A program made the position numbers and the translations under genes. Below the pieces are notes generated by a model. That model made no database searches and was not told where the DNA came from. It saw nothing but the letters and a program-made list of their open reading frames with translations. Below are positions 10,386 to 22,458 of a DNA stretch of 64,000 bases, one piece after another. Source of the stretch: Excoecaria cochinchinensis (Eukaryota > Streptophyta > Magnoliopsida > Malpighiales > Euphorbiaceae); the NCBI GenBank assembly GCA_947683425.1, contig CANTUQ010000003.1, positions 4,588,001-4,652,000 of the forward strand, read 5' to 3'. Position 1 is the first letter of the stretch. The number at the start of each line of letters is the position of its first letter.

Positions 10386-11556
10386 TCAAGCTAAAATGGC
10401 TTTTGGTTCCTCATTATATGAATAATCTGGCTGAATCCGAACATCTTGAACGGATAACACATGTGACGGATCCGATCTATACCGATGAAGCATGTAGACA
10501 TGGAAAACATTATGCATCTTAGCCAACTCCATCGGTAAAGCCAACCTATAGGCTACTAGACTAACTTTCTCCAAAACCTCGAATGGCCCAATGAACTGAG
10601 GACAAAGTTTACCTTTCTTACCAAATCGCAATACTTTCCTCCAAGGTGAAACCTTAAGAAAAACTTTGTCCTCGACCTCAAACTGAATATCCTTTCTCTT
10701 CAAATTTGCGTAAGATCTCTGTCTCTCTTTAGCCACTTTCAAATTTCGCTGAATAACTCTGATCTTCTCCTCTGAATCCCTAATCATCTCTAGCCCAACA
10801 AAAGATCGCTCGGTTAACTCTAATGAACAAAATGGAGTCCTACACGGTCGACCATACAAAGATTCAAATGGTGACATCCCAATGCTCGACTGATAGATAT
10901 TGTTGTAGGCAAACACCATAAGTCGCACATACTTGTCTCAACTTGCCAGAAAAGTCCAAAGCACAAGCCCGAAGCATATCCTCTAAAATCTAGATAACCA
11001 GCTCAAACTGACCATTTGTCTGAGGATAAAATGCCATGCTGAAATTCAACTTAGTACCCAAAGCTCTCTGCAATTCTTTCCATAACTTCGATGTGAACCT
11101 TGGATCCCGATCTGACACTATGGACAACGGCATACCATGCAGTCGAACCACTTCATCCACATACACACTGGCCAACTTATCCATCAAGTAGTCCACTCTG
11201 ACCGGCAGAAAATGAGCTGACTTGGTAAGCTGATCCACAATCATCCAAACTGAATCATGCTTCCTCTGAGTCACTAGCAAACCCGAAACAAAATCCATGG
11301 CAATATCATCCCATTTCCACATAGGAACGGATAAAGGAGTGAGCAATCCCGAAGAAACTTAATGCTCCGCCTTTACCTGCTGACAAGTCAAACACTTTGC
11401 CACGTATTCTACAATATCTCTCTTCATTCCAGACCACCAGTAGAACTGCTTCATATCCCGATACATCTTCTCACTACTAGGATGCATAGTAAAGACTGTA
11501 GTGTGTGCCTCGCTCAAAAGCTTCTTCCTTAACTCATCACTCTCAGGCACACACAA
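10386..11556 (-). pseudogene. Tekay-B integrase
   Basis: It lies in three minus-strand pieces. 11556-11359 holds the zinc-binding part (MKRDIVEYVAKCLTCQQVKAEH). 11346-10990 holds the core with Asp in AMDFVSGL and Asp in SDRDPRFTS, and Glu in QFELVI. 10928-10386 holds the C-terminal region (FESLYGRPCRTPFC, LRFGKKGKLCPQFIGPFEVLE, HNVFHVYMLHRY). Stops at about 11357 and 10930-10989 break it. Confidence 0.9.
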
Positions 11557-12207
11557 ATGATTCCTCTATATAAGCACCCCATCCAAAACCAAGAACACAG
11601 ACTGCTTACCCGATCGAACCTCTCACTAAACCTGCTATAATCTTACATCATCCTTCTGAGCATCCACTATCGACTGTCTCAAGGATGGCTTCACTCTCAA
11701 TTGGGCAACCAAAGCCCCATCTGAATAAAATTTCCATTTGAACCGCCTCTAGAACAAAGCTGAAAATGACTTCCTATATAAAGCATCTATAACCACATTG
11801 GCTTGGCCCGCATGATAATCTACAATGCAGTCATAATCCTTGAATAACTTTAACCATCGAAGCTGCCTCATATTCAACTCTTTCTATGTGAGGAGATACT
11901 TTAAACTCTTATGATCCGTGAAAATCCTACACTTCTCCCCATATAGATAATGCTGCAAAATCTTCAAGTAAAGATCATAGTTGCCAATTCCAAATCATGC
12001 ATCAGATAGTTCTTCTCATGAGGCTTCAACTAATGAGACTCATAAGCCACAACTTTACCTTCTTGCATCAACACACATCCGAGTCCAACTCCTGAAGCAT
12101 CACAATACATTATAAACTCTTTACCCGAGATGGGCTGAGTCAGTACAGGAGCTTCAACCAACAACCTCTTCAACTTCTCAAAGCACACCTGGCACTTATC
12201 CGATCAC
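11557..12207 (-). pseudogene. Tekay-B RNase H, degenerate
   Basis: No long frame survives. The position between RT and integrase and residual minus-strand matches (for example the 'SHEKNYLMHDLELATM'-like region near 11980-12030 and the 'LYCDASG' region near 12090) identify it as RNase H with many stops and small indels. Confidence 0.65.
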
Positions 12208-13307
12208 TCAAATTTGACTCCTTTCCTCAACAATCTTATCATAGGAGTAGTAATGACTGAAAAACCCTTCACAAATCGATGGTAATACCCTGCCAAAACT
12301 AGGCGCTTTCCAATCCACAATCGCCTCAATCTTCATTGGATCCACTTGAATACCCTTAGCTGACACAATGTGACCCATAAAGGACACCTCTTGAAGCCAG
12401 AACTCACAATTACTGAGCTTCGCAAACAAATGGTGCTCCCTCAACACTTGCAACACTAACCGAAGATGCTCTTCGTGTTCACTCTCATCCTTCAAGTAAA
12501 CCAAAGTATCATCAATGAATACTACTACAAATCGGTCCAGATATGGCCTAAACACTCGGTTCATCAAATCCATAAAAGCCACAGGTGCATTGGTCAAGCC
12601 AAATGGCATCACAAGGAACTCATAGTGGCCATATCGCATCCGAAATGCAATCTTAACCACATTCGCATCCTTAACTCGAAGCTGATATTAACATGACCGA
12701 AGATCAATCTTTGAGAAAATGCCTGCACCTCTGAGCTGATCAAACAAATCCTCACACTAGGTAAAGGATACTTATTCTTCATTGTGACCTTATTAATTTG
12801 CTTATAGTCGATACACATCCTCAAGGTACCATCCTTCTTCTTAATAAACAACACTTGAGCTCCCCATGGAGATATGCTAGGTCTAATAAACCCCTTATCC
12901 AATAACTCTTGTAGCTGAGTTTTAAGTTCCCTTAACTCTACAGGAGCCATCTGATAAGGTGCTTTCGAAATGGGCAAAGTAATCGACATTATCCCTATGG
13001 ACAACTCCACTTCTCTCCCGGGAGGCAACCCAGGCAACTCACTTGGAAACACATCACTAAACTCCCTAACAACTGGGATATTCTCAATCTCAACCTGATC
13101 ACGCTTAGAATCCAACACCACTGCTAGAAACGCTTCACAGCCTTTCCTTATAAATCTCTTAGCTTGCATAGCAAAAATCACATTACTCAAGGAACTCGAA
13201 CCCAAACCCTTAACCACAATAGAGGACTGATCTCTATTTCGTAGCACAACCACTTTCCTATGATAATCAACCACAGCCCGAAACTTACTCAACCAATTCA
13301 TACCCAA
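12208..13307 (-). pseudogene. Tekay-B protease tail and reverse transcriptase
   Basis: 13307-12609 covers the MGMNWLSKFRAVVDY segment, the linker FSDVFPSELPGLPPGREVE and the RT fingers (WGAQVLFIKKKDGTLRMCIDYK). 12660-12208 holds the palm (FLVMPFGLTNAPVAFMDLMN, polymerase box VVVFIDDTLVY with both Asp) and the thumb. A frameshift near 12650-12700 separates the two. It is a typical chromovirus RT, inactive. Confidence 0.9.
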
Positions 13308-13442
13308 GATCAGATTAAACTCTCAAAATGGAAACTCAATAAAATCCACAGAAAACTCAACACCTCGAACCAAAAGAGGACAATTCCTATATACTCTACT
13401 CACATTGACACTATGCCCTAAAGGACTGGTCACACAAACCTC

Positions 13443-13631
13443 TTAATCTAACTGATCAACATCATACAACTTATCAAATAACTTACTCGTGCAAAAATAT
13501 GAGTGTGTGGAGCCAGGGTCAATTAGAGCATACAACTCAGTGTTAAAGAGTAGGAACTTACCAGCAATCACATCCGAAGCATCTTGCTCATCCTGAGCTC
13601 TCATAGCATATGCTTTAGCTGGAACCGTCAA
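13443..13631 (-). pseudogene. Tekay-B aspartic protease
   Basis: The minus-strand fragment ALIDPGSTHSYF matches the active-site loop of chromovirus proteases. This lineage commonly has D-P/S/T-G-S/A-T-H-S/T. It follows the gag/protease linker AKAYAMRAQDEQDA. Stops at 13442 and between 13307 and 13443 separate it from RT. Confidence 0.85.
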
Positions 13632-14777
13632 AGGACGATCAACAGACTCTGATGGAGCTCCCTCTCTAGGCCGACCACCTCGACCTCTACCTCAGCCTCT
13701 ACCACGACTGGCTTGCGGTCCATTCGAACCCACTCTACTAGCCTCGTGATGATCACCAGAAGCCTCACTCAACTTAGGACAGTTGGCTAAATAGTGATCA
13801 GTGCTACCACATCAGAAACAACCACCCGTGAGACAGCTATAATTACCCCAATGGCACCTGCTGCAGTGAGAACACTCGGGCAATGCCTCAATCCTATTAC
13901 CAGAACAACCTCTGCCCGCACTAGAACCAATAGCAGAACCTTGCCTCCTACCTCTCGAAGCAGGACCTGAGGAAGACTCATCATGCGGGTTCCTAGACCT
14001 CTTTCCCGAAGATGATGACGATCCTCCACGAGGGGGATTCCTCCTCTGAGCCCTCTCTCATAAGGCCGATTCAGATCTCTCGGCTCACACTGCTACTTGC
14101 ACTATCTGGTAATACCCAATAACCGGAGTACTCATAAAAGAAATCAGCATAGCCCTCAAGGACTCATTCAAACCAGCCTCAAAGTGCCTACATCTGAACT
14201 CCTCTATTAGGACACCCTTCGAAGCGTACTTAGAAAGATGGTCGAACTCTTTCTCAAATTTCAAAATAGTCATAGCCCTCTACTTCAAACTCAAGAACTG
14301 TGCCCACTTAGGATCCTTATAGGCCTGAGTCGCATACTTACTAGTAAACTCTCTCTTGAAGAACTCCCAAGTGACCGGGTCAGGCAATTGGGGATGCCTA
14401 CAGACCAACTTCCACCAATCGTAGGCGGATCTTTAAAGCAATGCCACAACACATTCTACTTGCCTATCCCGAGGGCACCGAATCTCATCCAAACCATGCT
14501 CCACTTTCTCTATTCATTTCTCAACATACTCAAATTCATCCAAACTGGTCCCATAAAAATCCTCTGCACCAGCTTTCCTCATGCTCACTAAAGGGCCTCT
14601 TGGAGTGGTCACTCGCTCTATGACACGAGCCATATCCTGAGAAATCTTCAACATTGCCTCAAAGGGCATGGCTACAGCCTCAGGCTGAACCCTAGGTGTT
14701 TGAGCCAAAACAGACACTAAAAGATCTACTACTTGAGGATTCACACTCTCAGTGGACCCCTCAAGCGACCCACGCAC
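13632..14777 (-). pseudogene. Tekay-B gag
   Basis: Minus-strand pieces at 14777-14514 (start), 14273-14085 (capsid part with FEKEFDHLSKYA and FEAGLN) and 14029-13640 follow the order of the intact Tekay-C gag at 42330-43553. A CCHC zinc knuckle (CGSTDHYLANCP) is readable near 13800-13770, followed by an Arg/Gly-rich stretch. Several stops and frameshifts are present. Confidence 0.85.
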
Positions 14778-14882
14778 CGAATTAGAATCTATCTAAAATA
14801 AACATAAAGACACTCGCATCAGCCAACACAGTCCTAAACATATAGCTATGCACAACAACACCCAGAAAATGCCTAAACCGGC

Positions 14883-14894
14883 GCTCTAATACCA
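14883..14894 (-). other. Tekay-B primer-binding site
   Basis: The minus strand reads TGGTATTAGAGC, one change from TGGTATCAGAGC, the initiator-Met tRNA site used by chromoviruses. It lies six bases inside the LTR boundary at 14900. It fixes the element's orientation as minus. Confidence 0.9.
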
Positions 14895-14899
14895 AAAAC

Positions 14900-17075
14900 T
14901 GTAACACCCCCTACCCATACGTAGGGGAACCCATTCGCAATGGAGTGAGAACCAGTATGAGCATGGGTGTCATTAAGCAAAACGGTACAATAACATACAT
15001 CCACAATTAATATACATACAGAAAGACAACGGAAATAAAACTTTAAAACCAACTGATCATTCATAGATGGAATAATAATATTCATTACATAACTGTTCTG
15101 ATATTAAAAAAATAATTACATCTTTCAAAATTACAAAGCGGAAGCTGAACAAAAGACTAAATACAATGAGAGTTCACTATTACAAAAAGAATCATAATAT
15201 AAAAAGAAGCTAAGTCATATCATCAATCCCACTGTGTTGGCTTGACTTACGGCGACTCTCCCAAAAGCTATACACCTTCTGCTCCTGCACGGATGAAACA
15301 CCCGTGCTAAGCGATAACGCTTAGTGGGGATACAAATAACAATAATAAGGATGGCCATTCACAATGGTCGTTGAGGCAAAACGTATACGTAATGGCATAA
15401 GCTGAATATGATATAAGATATGATCATAATCGAATCACATTCATAAGCATTCAATGGTTCATAATCACATTCATATACTAACTGATTCATATGCTCAAAA
15501 ATAGAGTCACTCGGATTCACATACTTATAACCATAGTCATTCAGATTCACATTCTCATAAACATAACAGCACAAAACACAACACCTGCTGACTCACAGTA
15601 GTGGATAACGAATGAACGCATGGCGGTACCTTATAGGTATGAATCGGAAAGCAACATCACATTTTCTAATTCAAAAACATTTTACAGAGGGGATCTTAAA
15701 CAAGATCCAAACACATTGAGGTTCACGAGGAACCAAATGATGACCTGATCAGGGTCCAGAATAGAACTGAGGGCTGCAGCTACTGAACTCTATTAGGCAT
15801 GCCTAGCTATCCACTTATTTGACTCTAGCAGGTCATGCATAATTCATCAGATCACATTTATATAATTTATAGAATTATCCATGCATAATACATCAAATTA
15901 TATTCATATACTTCATAAAATAGTGTAAGTATAAACTTAAAAGCATCACAATTTCGGAAATTAAACATTGGAAATCACAAAAGAAAACTCAAATTGAAGC
16001 TAGGGGAGTCACGCTCATGATAGAGGCCAAATTGGCCCAAGGTCTCAATCGTGGCAATCTTCAAGCTCGGGCGGGGATAGAAGCGCATCTCATTATCGTG
16101 AGAGGCCAACAAAGGCTATCGCACTCGCGCGCAGGCGCGCACTCGGGATAGGGGATTGGCAAAAATTGCTCGGCAGTCGCGCTCACGACATGCGTTGCAC
16201 TCGCTGCGGTCGCTCGGTAGCCCAAATTCACTTGGCCACACGCAAATCTGTAAAAAATCACACTCCCAAATCACCCAAACCTCCAATCTAAAACACAAAT
16301 CAACCCAAACTTCGTCTTACCTCAAATCAACCTTCCCATCATTATAAATAACATAAAACACAACTTTTACAACAATTAACACAATCAAAATCATGAATTA
16401 ACATAATCAAACTTCTCAAAAGTGACAAACCCATAAATTTGCAATAAAGTTCATTAAACTTAAAATTTGCTCCAATAATTCATCATTCATGCATCACAAC
16501 TTAAATCAAACCAAAATCCATAACATTTGCACTAACATGAGCCTCATCAAACCTCAAATTTCCAGAAATTCATTCAACATACCAAAATATAAAAATGCAC
16601 AAATTCAAATAAATTTCCAGACCTGAAAATTCCTATGCTCCTAGTTGCAAGCTACACTCCCACTTGCCTTCTCTTTCCCCTTGTGATCACGAGTAGGCGC
16701 TTCTAAACCCGAAAACCCAAGAACCACACAAATACACAAAAATCCTAAGTTAAGAACACATATAACAAAACAAGAGAAAAGATGGAGAAGAAGAGAAACC
16801 CACTAAAAACTTACCAATCAAAGCTTAAGAGATGATCAATTCCCCCAAAACCACTTGGATCCAAGTTTAGGGCACACTTGAAGAGGAAAAGTGGAAGAAG
16901 AAATAAAGAAAAGAGGAGGAAAATGGGAAAGAGGCAGCAAATGACTTTCCCCTTTTTCTCTCTCCTTCTATTTATACCTATTTCCTAAAACCCTAGCCAC
17001 ATGTCACCCTAGGATTGGTGAATCTTGATCACTCACTCCCGACACCCATGCAAGACACTACACACAAGACTAACC
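14900..17075 (-). repeat. Tekay-B upstream (5') LTR, first part
   Basis: It starts TGTAACACCCCCTACCC and aligns with 7764-10213 up to the dinucleotide before Athila-B. The LTR resumes at 30548 after Athila-B. The GC-rich inverted-repeat cluster here (16005-16250) is shorter and more decayed than in the partner LTR. Confidence 0.9.
15307..15324. promoter_or_regulatory. Conserved Tekay LTR palindrome, copy 2
   Basis: CTAAGCGATAACGCTTAG is identical to copy 1 at 8171, in the context GTG..TGGGGAT. Confidence 0.7.
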
Positions 17076-18869
17076 TGACACGACCTCAGCAAGTGTACTG
17101 AATCGGCAAGTAATACAGTGAGGTATATTTAAGACCCCGAATTATTGTAACCAAGGGATTGTGTGTGCAAGCAATGAAAATCAAGTGTATGCTAAAGAAT
17201 TCCCAATTGTTTGAATTGATTGAGTTAACTATTGATTAAAAACAAAAAATTTAAGTAACCAAAATAAATAAACGGAATTAATCAAATTAAATTGACAGCA
17301 ATAATTGCAAAAAATAAAATGATGGAAAAAATAACAATATAAGAATTCAAAATAGACAAGCATTGCTCAGGTTCACTCATCCACCCCATACCCAAATATG
17401 AATCAAAACACATAAAGGAAACATATATGATCGAAATCGGGATAACCCTCTTAACCCAAGCGTCCCATTCCGGAGCAAGCTACTCTAATTACATGACGTC
17501 CCATTCTGGAGCAAGCCATACAACTAGCCTAAGCACGGGTCTAAAATCTTAAGTTTTGTTTGCTTTCCCATTCCAGAGCCAAACAACCCAAAACCTAACT
17601 ATTTCACTCCTCACTCCAATCTTAAACCATGAAAACCTGCATATCTAGATTCCCATTCCGGAGCAGTCCAAATGATACAACAAACATGACAGAAAATCTG
17701 AAGATAATTGATCATGACATTCAATCATACAATTCAATAACCAATTAAGATACACAAATTAAATCATTCATCAAAATAGGAAATTAACTTGAAAATATAC
17801 ATCTCATGATTTGACAATAAGAACCAGTGAAATAAACCCTTCATTCATATATCGAATATCAAAATATGTTCAGAATTCACATCAAGGATAGGGGATTTAG
17901 AGATCCCCCAAACAACTAAAAGACTACTCACGATCCATTACAAAATCAAAAGAATAAAGGAAAGAATAAACCCAAAAATTCGTTGAGGTAGAAATCCCGG
18001 TTGAATCCCACGTTCTTCGATCTTCTTCTTTGAATCTTCAATGGAGAATTAATTTAAAATTCTGGAAACCCAAATTAAAAACTCTATTCAAATTAAACTA
18101 TATGGATCTAATGAAATATTCTTGATTTCTAATTCAAAACTAAAGACAAAGATTCGAAAACTAAAATTAGAATAGCAGAAAAACTTAGAAAATTCTCAAT
18201 CGCAAAACTGATATGAAAGCTACTCTCCAAAATTCGGAACCCTAGCTAAACAGAAAATTGCATTTAAATAGTCTCAGAGTGGTCACGGTGACAATGAAAT
18301 TCATTGTCACCGTGAGGTGTTGAGATCGTTAATTTTCCTTTGCGCACAGGAGAGGGGTCACGGTGGCAATGAAATTCATTGTCACCGTGAGGTCTTCAAT
18401 TTTTGCTTCTATCCAGGAAAAAATTATGTCACGGTGACAATGAACTTTGTTGCCACCGTGAGGTATGTGCTGCTCTGATTCTGCCTTAATGATTTTCATG
18501 TCACGGTGACAATGAAATAGATTGCCACCGTGACATTCTTCATACTTGCATTCTGTCCAAAGGTTTGCTATGTCACGGTCACAATGAAATTCATTGTGAC
18601 CGTGACCCCTCTAAGTCTGCTCCTGTCTTCAATTTCTCTTTATGTCACGGTCACAATGAGTTTCATTGTGACCGTGAGGTACCTAGAACCAGACCTGCAA
18701 AGACAAATCAAATTCCATAAAAAACTATCTATAATGCATCAAAATTCCAATTTGACTAAGATTAGTAAAATTAACCTAAAGGAAACAAAATATGACACAA
18801 AAACACAACCAAACACCCAAAAATCATATGAAAACACCATCAAAACTAAGTACTATATTGAAGTTATCA
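17076..18869 (-). repeat. Athila-B downstream (3') LTR
   Basis: The plus strand starts TGACACGACCTCAGCAAGTG and ends GAAGTTATCA. It contains four copies of a motif around CCCATTCCGGAGCAAGC (17463, 17499, 17566, 17651) and the six-hairpin array at 18283-18677. It has the same length as its partner at 28749. Confidence 0.95.
18283..18677. repeat. Six-copy 33-bp hairpin array, Athila-B 3' LTR
   Basis: Inverted repeats start at 18283, 18358, 18429, 18501, 18573 and 18645 (steps 75, 71, 72, 72, 72). Copy 1 has perfect 16-bp arms (TCACGGTGACAATGAA) around one base. Copy 5 also has perfect arms but reads TCACGGTCACAATGAA, so both arms changed together. Others carry one to four mismatches, some G-U compatible. 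Spacers of about 39 bp share a CATTCTGTC-like core in part. Confidence 0.95.
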
Positions 18870-20553
18870 AAATACCCCACACTTAGACTTTGCTCGTCCT
18901 CGAGTAAATGAATTATCCACATTCCTGAAATTTCAAACTCTAACTCGGAATATGAAAACTTAACAATAGTCTTAGCACCAAGCAGAGGGGCCTTAGTTAC
19001 AAATTCTCAAATCAATTTATATCAAGTAATTTCACGTGTGTGTGTGCTAGGCTCAAAACAAATTTTCTCTTTTTAAAATAAAACAACCACTGCATTCCAG
19101 CAATTGAGCAAAGAAAAAGAATATGCAAGTAAATTTGCATACAGGTTTCGCACTTAAAACTCAGGATAACCATAAGCCTCTCCTTTAGCACCGGAACCAC
19201 AAGGGTCATCTCCACTAAACAACTCAAGCTAAGAGCATAATCATTAGGCCTTATACCAAGGTTGTAATGTTGGGTTAGGGTATTGGCTAACAAGAAAGGT
19301 AAGGGAAATCAAATAAAGAGTCAGCCACTCTACCTATAATTCCACTATCCAAACTGAACAAAAATTTCCATGACTTACCTTCAATTTACTCATAGTTGCC
19401 AAAGGTCGTCTAACTTCCCCAAACATGAAATGCATTAAACGTCAAGAAAACAAAGTGATGAGCTTTCTTAATGAATTTCTCTTTCAAACCTAAATATCCA
19501 TGAATATGAATACGTCTTCTTCTAATTAAGGGTACCCCACACTCGAATTTTTCTATAATCAACTAACTATAAGATTAACAATAATCAATCAACTTCTTTT
19601 CCTTTTCTTTTCTCTTTTTTTTCTTCTTTTTTTTATGATGAGATACCCAAAACCTCTATTTCCCTACCATAAATTTGATTCCATTAAAGGGAACTTAAAC
19701 GATACACTAGATAACACCCCAAAGTTTCACAATTCTTCTCATTCCCACACTATTTTCACAATAAATACCCTAATTCAACTTTGAATGTTATCCCAACCCA
19801 ATCCTAGAGTGACCAATTCTTAGAAAGGATAGTCAAAGGCATTTAGGTTAAATGGTAAAATAATAGTGTAACAAAGAAAAATGCATAGTACGCTTTTATC
19901 ATACTAAATCATCTCAACGGGGCTAGCAATGGAAATAAAGTAAACAGGTAGGTTAAAGGATATTTAAAATGGTTATCAAAGAAAGAAATTGCCTAGATCA
20001 TGTCCTAAACTTGCTTGAATTGTTATGATGTTTCGAAGGGTGATGAGGAAGGTTCTAACTATCCTAAAATTCCTTCACTCAAAAACTTTTACGCATTGAA
20101 TTTTTTTTTTACATTTTCACAAACAAGCCTATAGTGCAGAAAAGATTGGAAATTACAAGATATATGACTAATTTCGATTAATTTGCTTATGAAACTTCCA
20201 ACTACTCATTTACTATGATCAATTGTTAAGATAAACCATTCTCAAATTAAAGTTCAAACCATTCACAACAGGAATAACTAAGAGCCAACCAAGCTAAGAT
20301 AGGGATATTCAGGCAACAACAAAAAGTACACAAAAGCTATAACAAAGATAAATAAACATCAAACAAAAATAAGCAAACATCACAAGCCGTTAGTTACATA
20401 TAAGAAGTTAGAGAAAAATAAAATTGTTAGTTACATATAAGAAGTTGAAGGTACTGCCCTACCCTACACATAAGAACTTGCTATCCCCAGCAAGTCTCAA
20501 TATTACAAAACAAAATGAAAAAAAAAATAACAAAAGGTAGTAAAACTCCCTGG
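18870..20553 (-). other. Athila-B 3' noncoding region with polypurine tract
   Basis: No gene is visible between ORF3 and the 3' LTR. The minus-strand purine-rich stretch AGTGTGGGGTATTT (18870-18883) touches the LTR and is the probable polypurine tract that primes plus-strand DNA. Athila-2 has the matching AGTGTGTGGTAGT at 48768-48780. The remainder is AT-rich. Confidence 0.75.
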
Positions 20554-21618
20554 TCAGTCCTCAGGCGGTGGCGGCGGTGGTGGATAATGGGTATCAAACC
20601 GCGCAGACCAGGCAGAAAATCCCTGGATCAGCTGGTCCATCTGGGACTGAATGTCTGCCTGAGATGCTGAGCTGGTGTCCATAGATGCAGCTATGGTGTC
20701 CATCCGCTCCATAATCGCGTCATACTGTGCGGAAGAAAACTGCTGGTGCTCAGGGGCTGGGGGAGCTGGTGCCTCAGGATCCTCCTCATTGTCGCGTGGC
20801 AAGCCTCCCAGACCTCGCTCGATGCCGTGCAAATACTCATCATGAGTGGACAATCGAAAGCCGTCAGCCGTTGTCACATCCTTCACTATGACCTTCATAT
20901 TTGTGAGCATCTTCTAATCAATTGTAGCAATGGAAGGTAAGGATTTGTACTTCTTCAAGGGGTGACGGACACGCTTAGCTATGGCAGTGATAAATCCCTT
21001 AAGTGCGATTTTGGTCACCTTTTTCGGCTTCCATTGCATCTCCTCCAATTTGTGCCAGAAATGCATGGCGCCATTAATGTGGACACCCGGCACCATTAAT
21101 GCGAGAAACGGGGCTTCAGGTAGATTGACTTGGCCCGCTGAATCTGCATGGCTTAACATAGATAATGAGAAAAAGCGATGGAGGATGCGCAAGACGTGGC
21201 TGTCTAAATGATGCACCTTCGTTTTTCCCGAGACATATTGTGTGCCAGTCATAGTGTCGCGGATGATCGCCCAAGCACCGTCTTTAGCGTAATCATCATA
21301 ACAATCCGGCACCAGGTGTGATAGTCGACACAAAATCTCTTGTCAAAGTAGGATAGACTTTCTCATTAAGCATGAAAACCCGCTCCCAGCCAATGTTGAC
21401 GATAAGCTGCTGGACTTCATTTTTAATGCCAAGTTTCTCCAGCAATCCAAAATCCAAATAGCTCGTTGGGATGTACAAGCATTTGGTGAATCGAGCAGAA
21501 GGAACCTTTTTAGCACCTGGAACCCAGGCTGGCACCTTAGAAATGTCCACTGAATCTGCGCTGGGGGGTTGGATGGCAGAGCTAAAAGCTAGAGCAGAGC
21601 TTTTTCTTTTTGGAGCCA
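20554..21618 (-). pseudogene. Athila-B ORF3, env-position protein
   Basis: The minus-strand frame begins VAPKRKSS at the putative splice acceptor (21618) and is split by frameshifts near 21300-21330 and 20912. The middle (YIPTSYLDFGLLEKLGI, LTRDFVSTI) matches the plant-transposon domain found in Athila-lineage ORFs after integrase. The C-terminal part holds a likely coiled coil (MERMDTIAASMD, QADIQSQMDQLIQG) and a proline run. I see no signal peptide or transmembrane segment in the readable parts. The lineage is often called env-like, but an envelope function is not shown here. Athila-2 has a homologue at 50390-51670. Confidence 0.8.
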
Positions 21619-21640
21619 CTGCACGAAAGCAATCAACCAT
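21612..21640 (-). promoter_or_regulatory. Putative 3' splice site at start of Athila-B ORF3
   Basis: The minus strand has a T-rich stretch then GTGCAG followed by TGGCTCCAAA. Athila-2 has the same CAG/TGGCTCCAAA at 51671/51670 in otherwise different sequence. Splicing here from an upstream exon ending in A would create ATG-GCT-CCA in the ORF3 frame. This is an inference; no transcript evidence is available. Confidence 0.5.
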
Positions 21641-22458
21641 TTTCAATAACAATGTAAGTTTAAACAAACAATGGCTACAACTTCACTCATCAATAACCAA
21701 TCCATCCTACCTAAACCTATTCATCTTCCAACTGGGCTTGATTTTAACAAAGTGATATCAACCCATAATTAGGTTTAGAGTGTGCAATGACAACCTTAAA
21801 GCACAGTTAAACATAAGGGTAAAGAAAACTCTGAATTTCAAAATGTTAAAAATGGCCAAATCTGGAAAATCAGTTCATAGAGACATTTTATCAAGCACTT
21901 GGTAAGCAAGCAATTAAACGCACTAGAATTGAAAACCAACAGTACTAATAACCCCCCAAATTGGCAATTAACAACAATACAATGCATAACAAATAGTGTA
22001 AGATCAATAAAATTGAAGTCCAATCCAAAATTTGAGTAAAATCATCAACCCAAGTTGTGCACCATTTACGCCCTAAATTCCTACTTCCCACTCAGTCACG
22101 GTCAGAAGTAAGGATAAAAATTAAAAAGGAAAGTAAGAATTAAGAGGATTCACATCAAGATTTTAAAGCAATAACAGAGAACAACACGAAATGTTTTGAC
22201 AAAGCGACCAAGAAACGCATAGCAAGGGATAACGAATAAGAACAGGGGACGAGAGGAGGAGAAAAACAAAATTAAAATTAAAGTAAAAGAAAGAGAAAAT
22301 TACTTGTTGTAGATTATTCGGAATGGTAGCCTGAAAGAGAGAAAAGAACACAGAGAAGGCAGATAATAACAAATAATGCACGGTGAGAGTGAATGAGTTG
22401 TGGGAAAGTGAGAAATAACGAATGAAAAACTAGGATTTTAAAAGATGTTTTCGTGGGG

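Noticed and set aside
18283..18677. CRISPR-like layout: 33-bp palindromic repeats with spacers of about 39 bp
   Set aside because: Repeats vary between copies, spacers share a common core and are the same in both LTRs, there are no cas genes, and the setting is plant retrotransposons.
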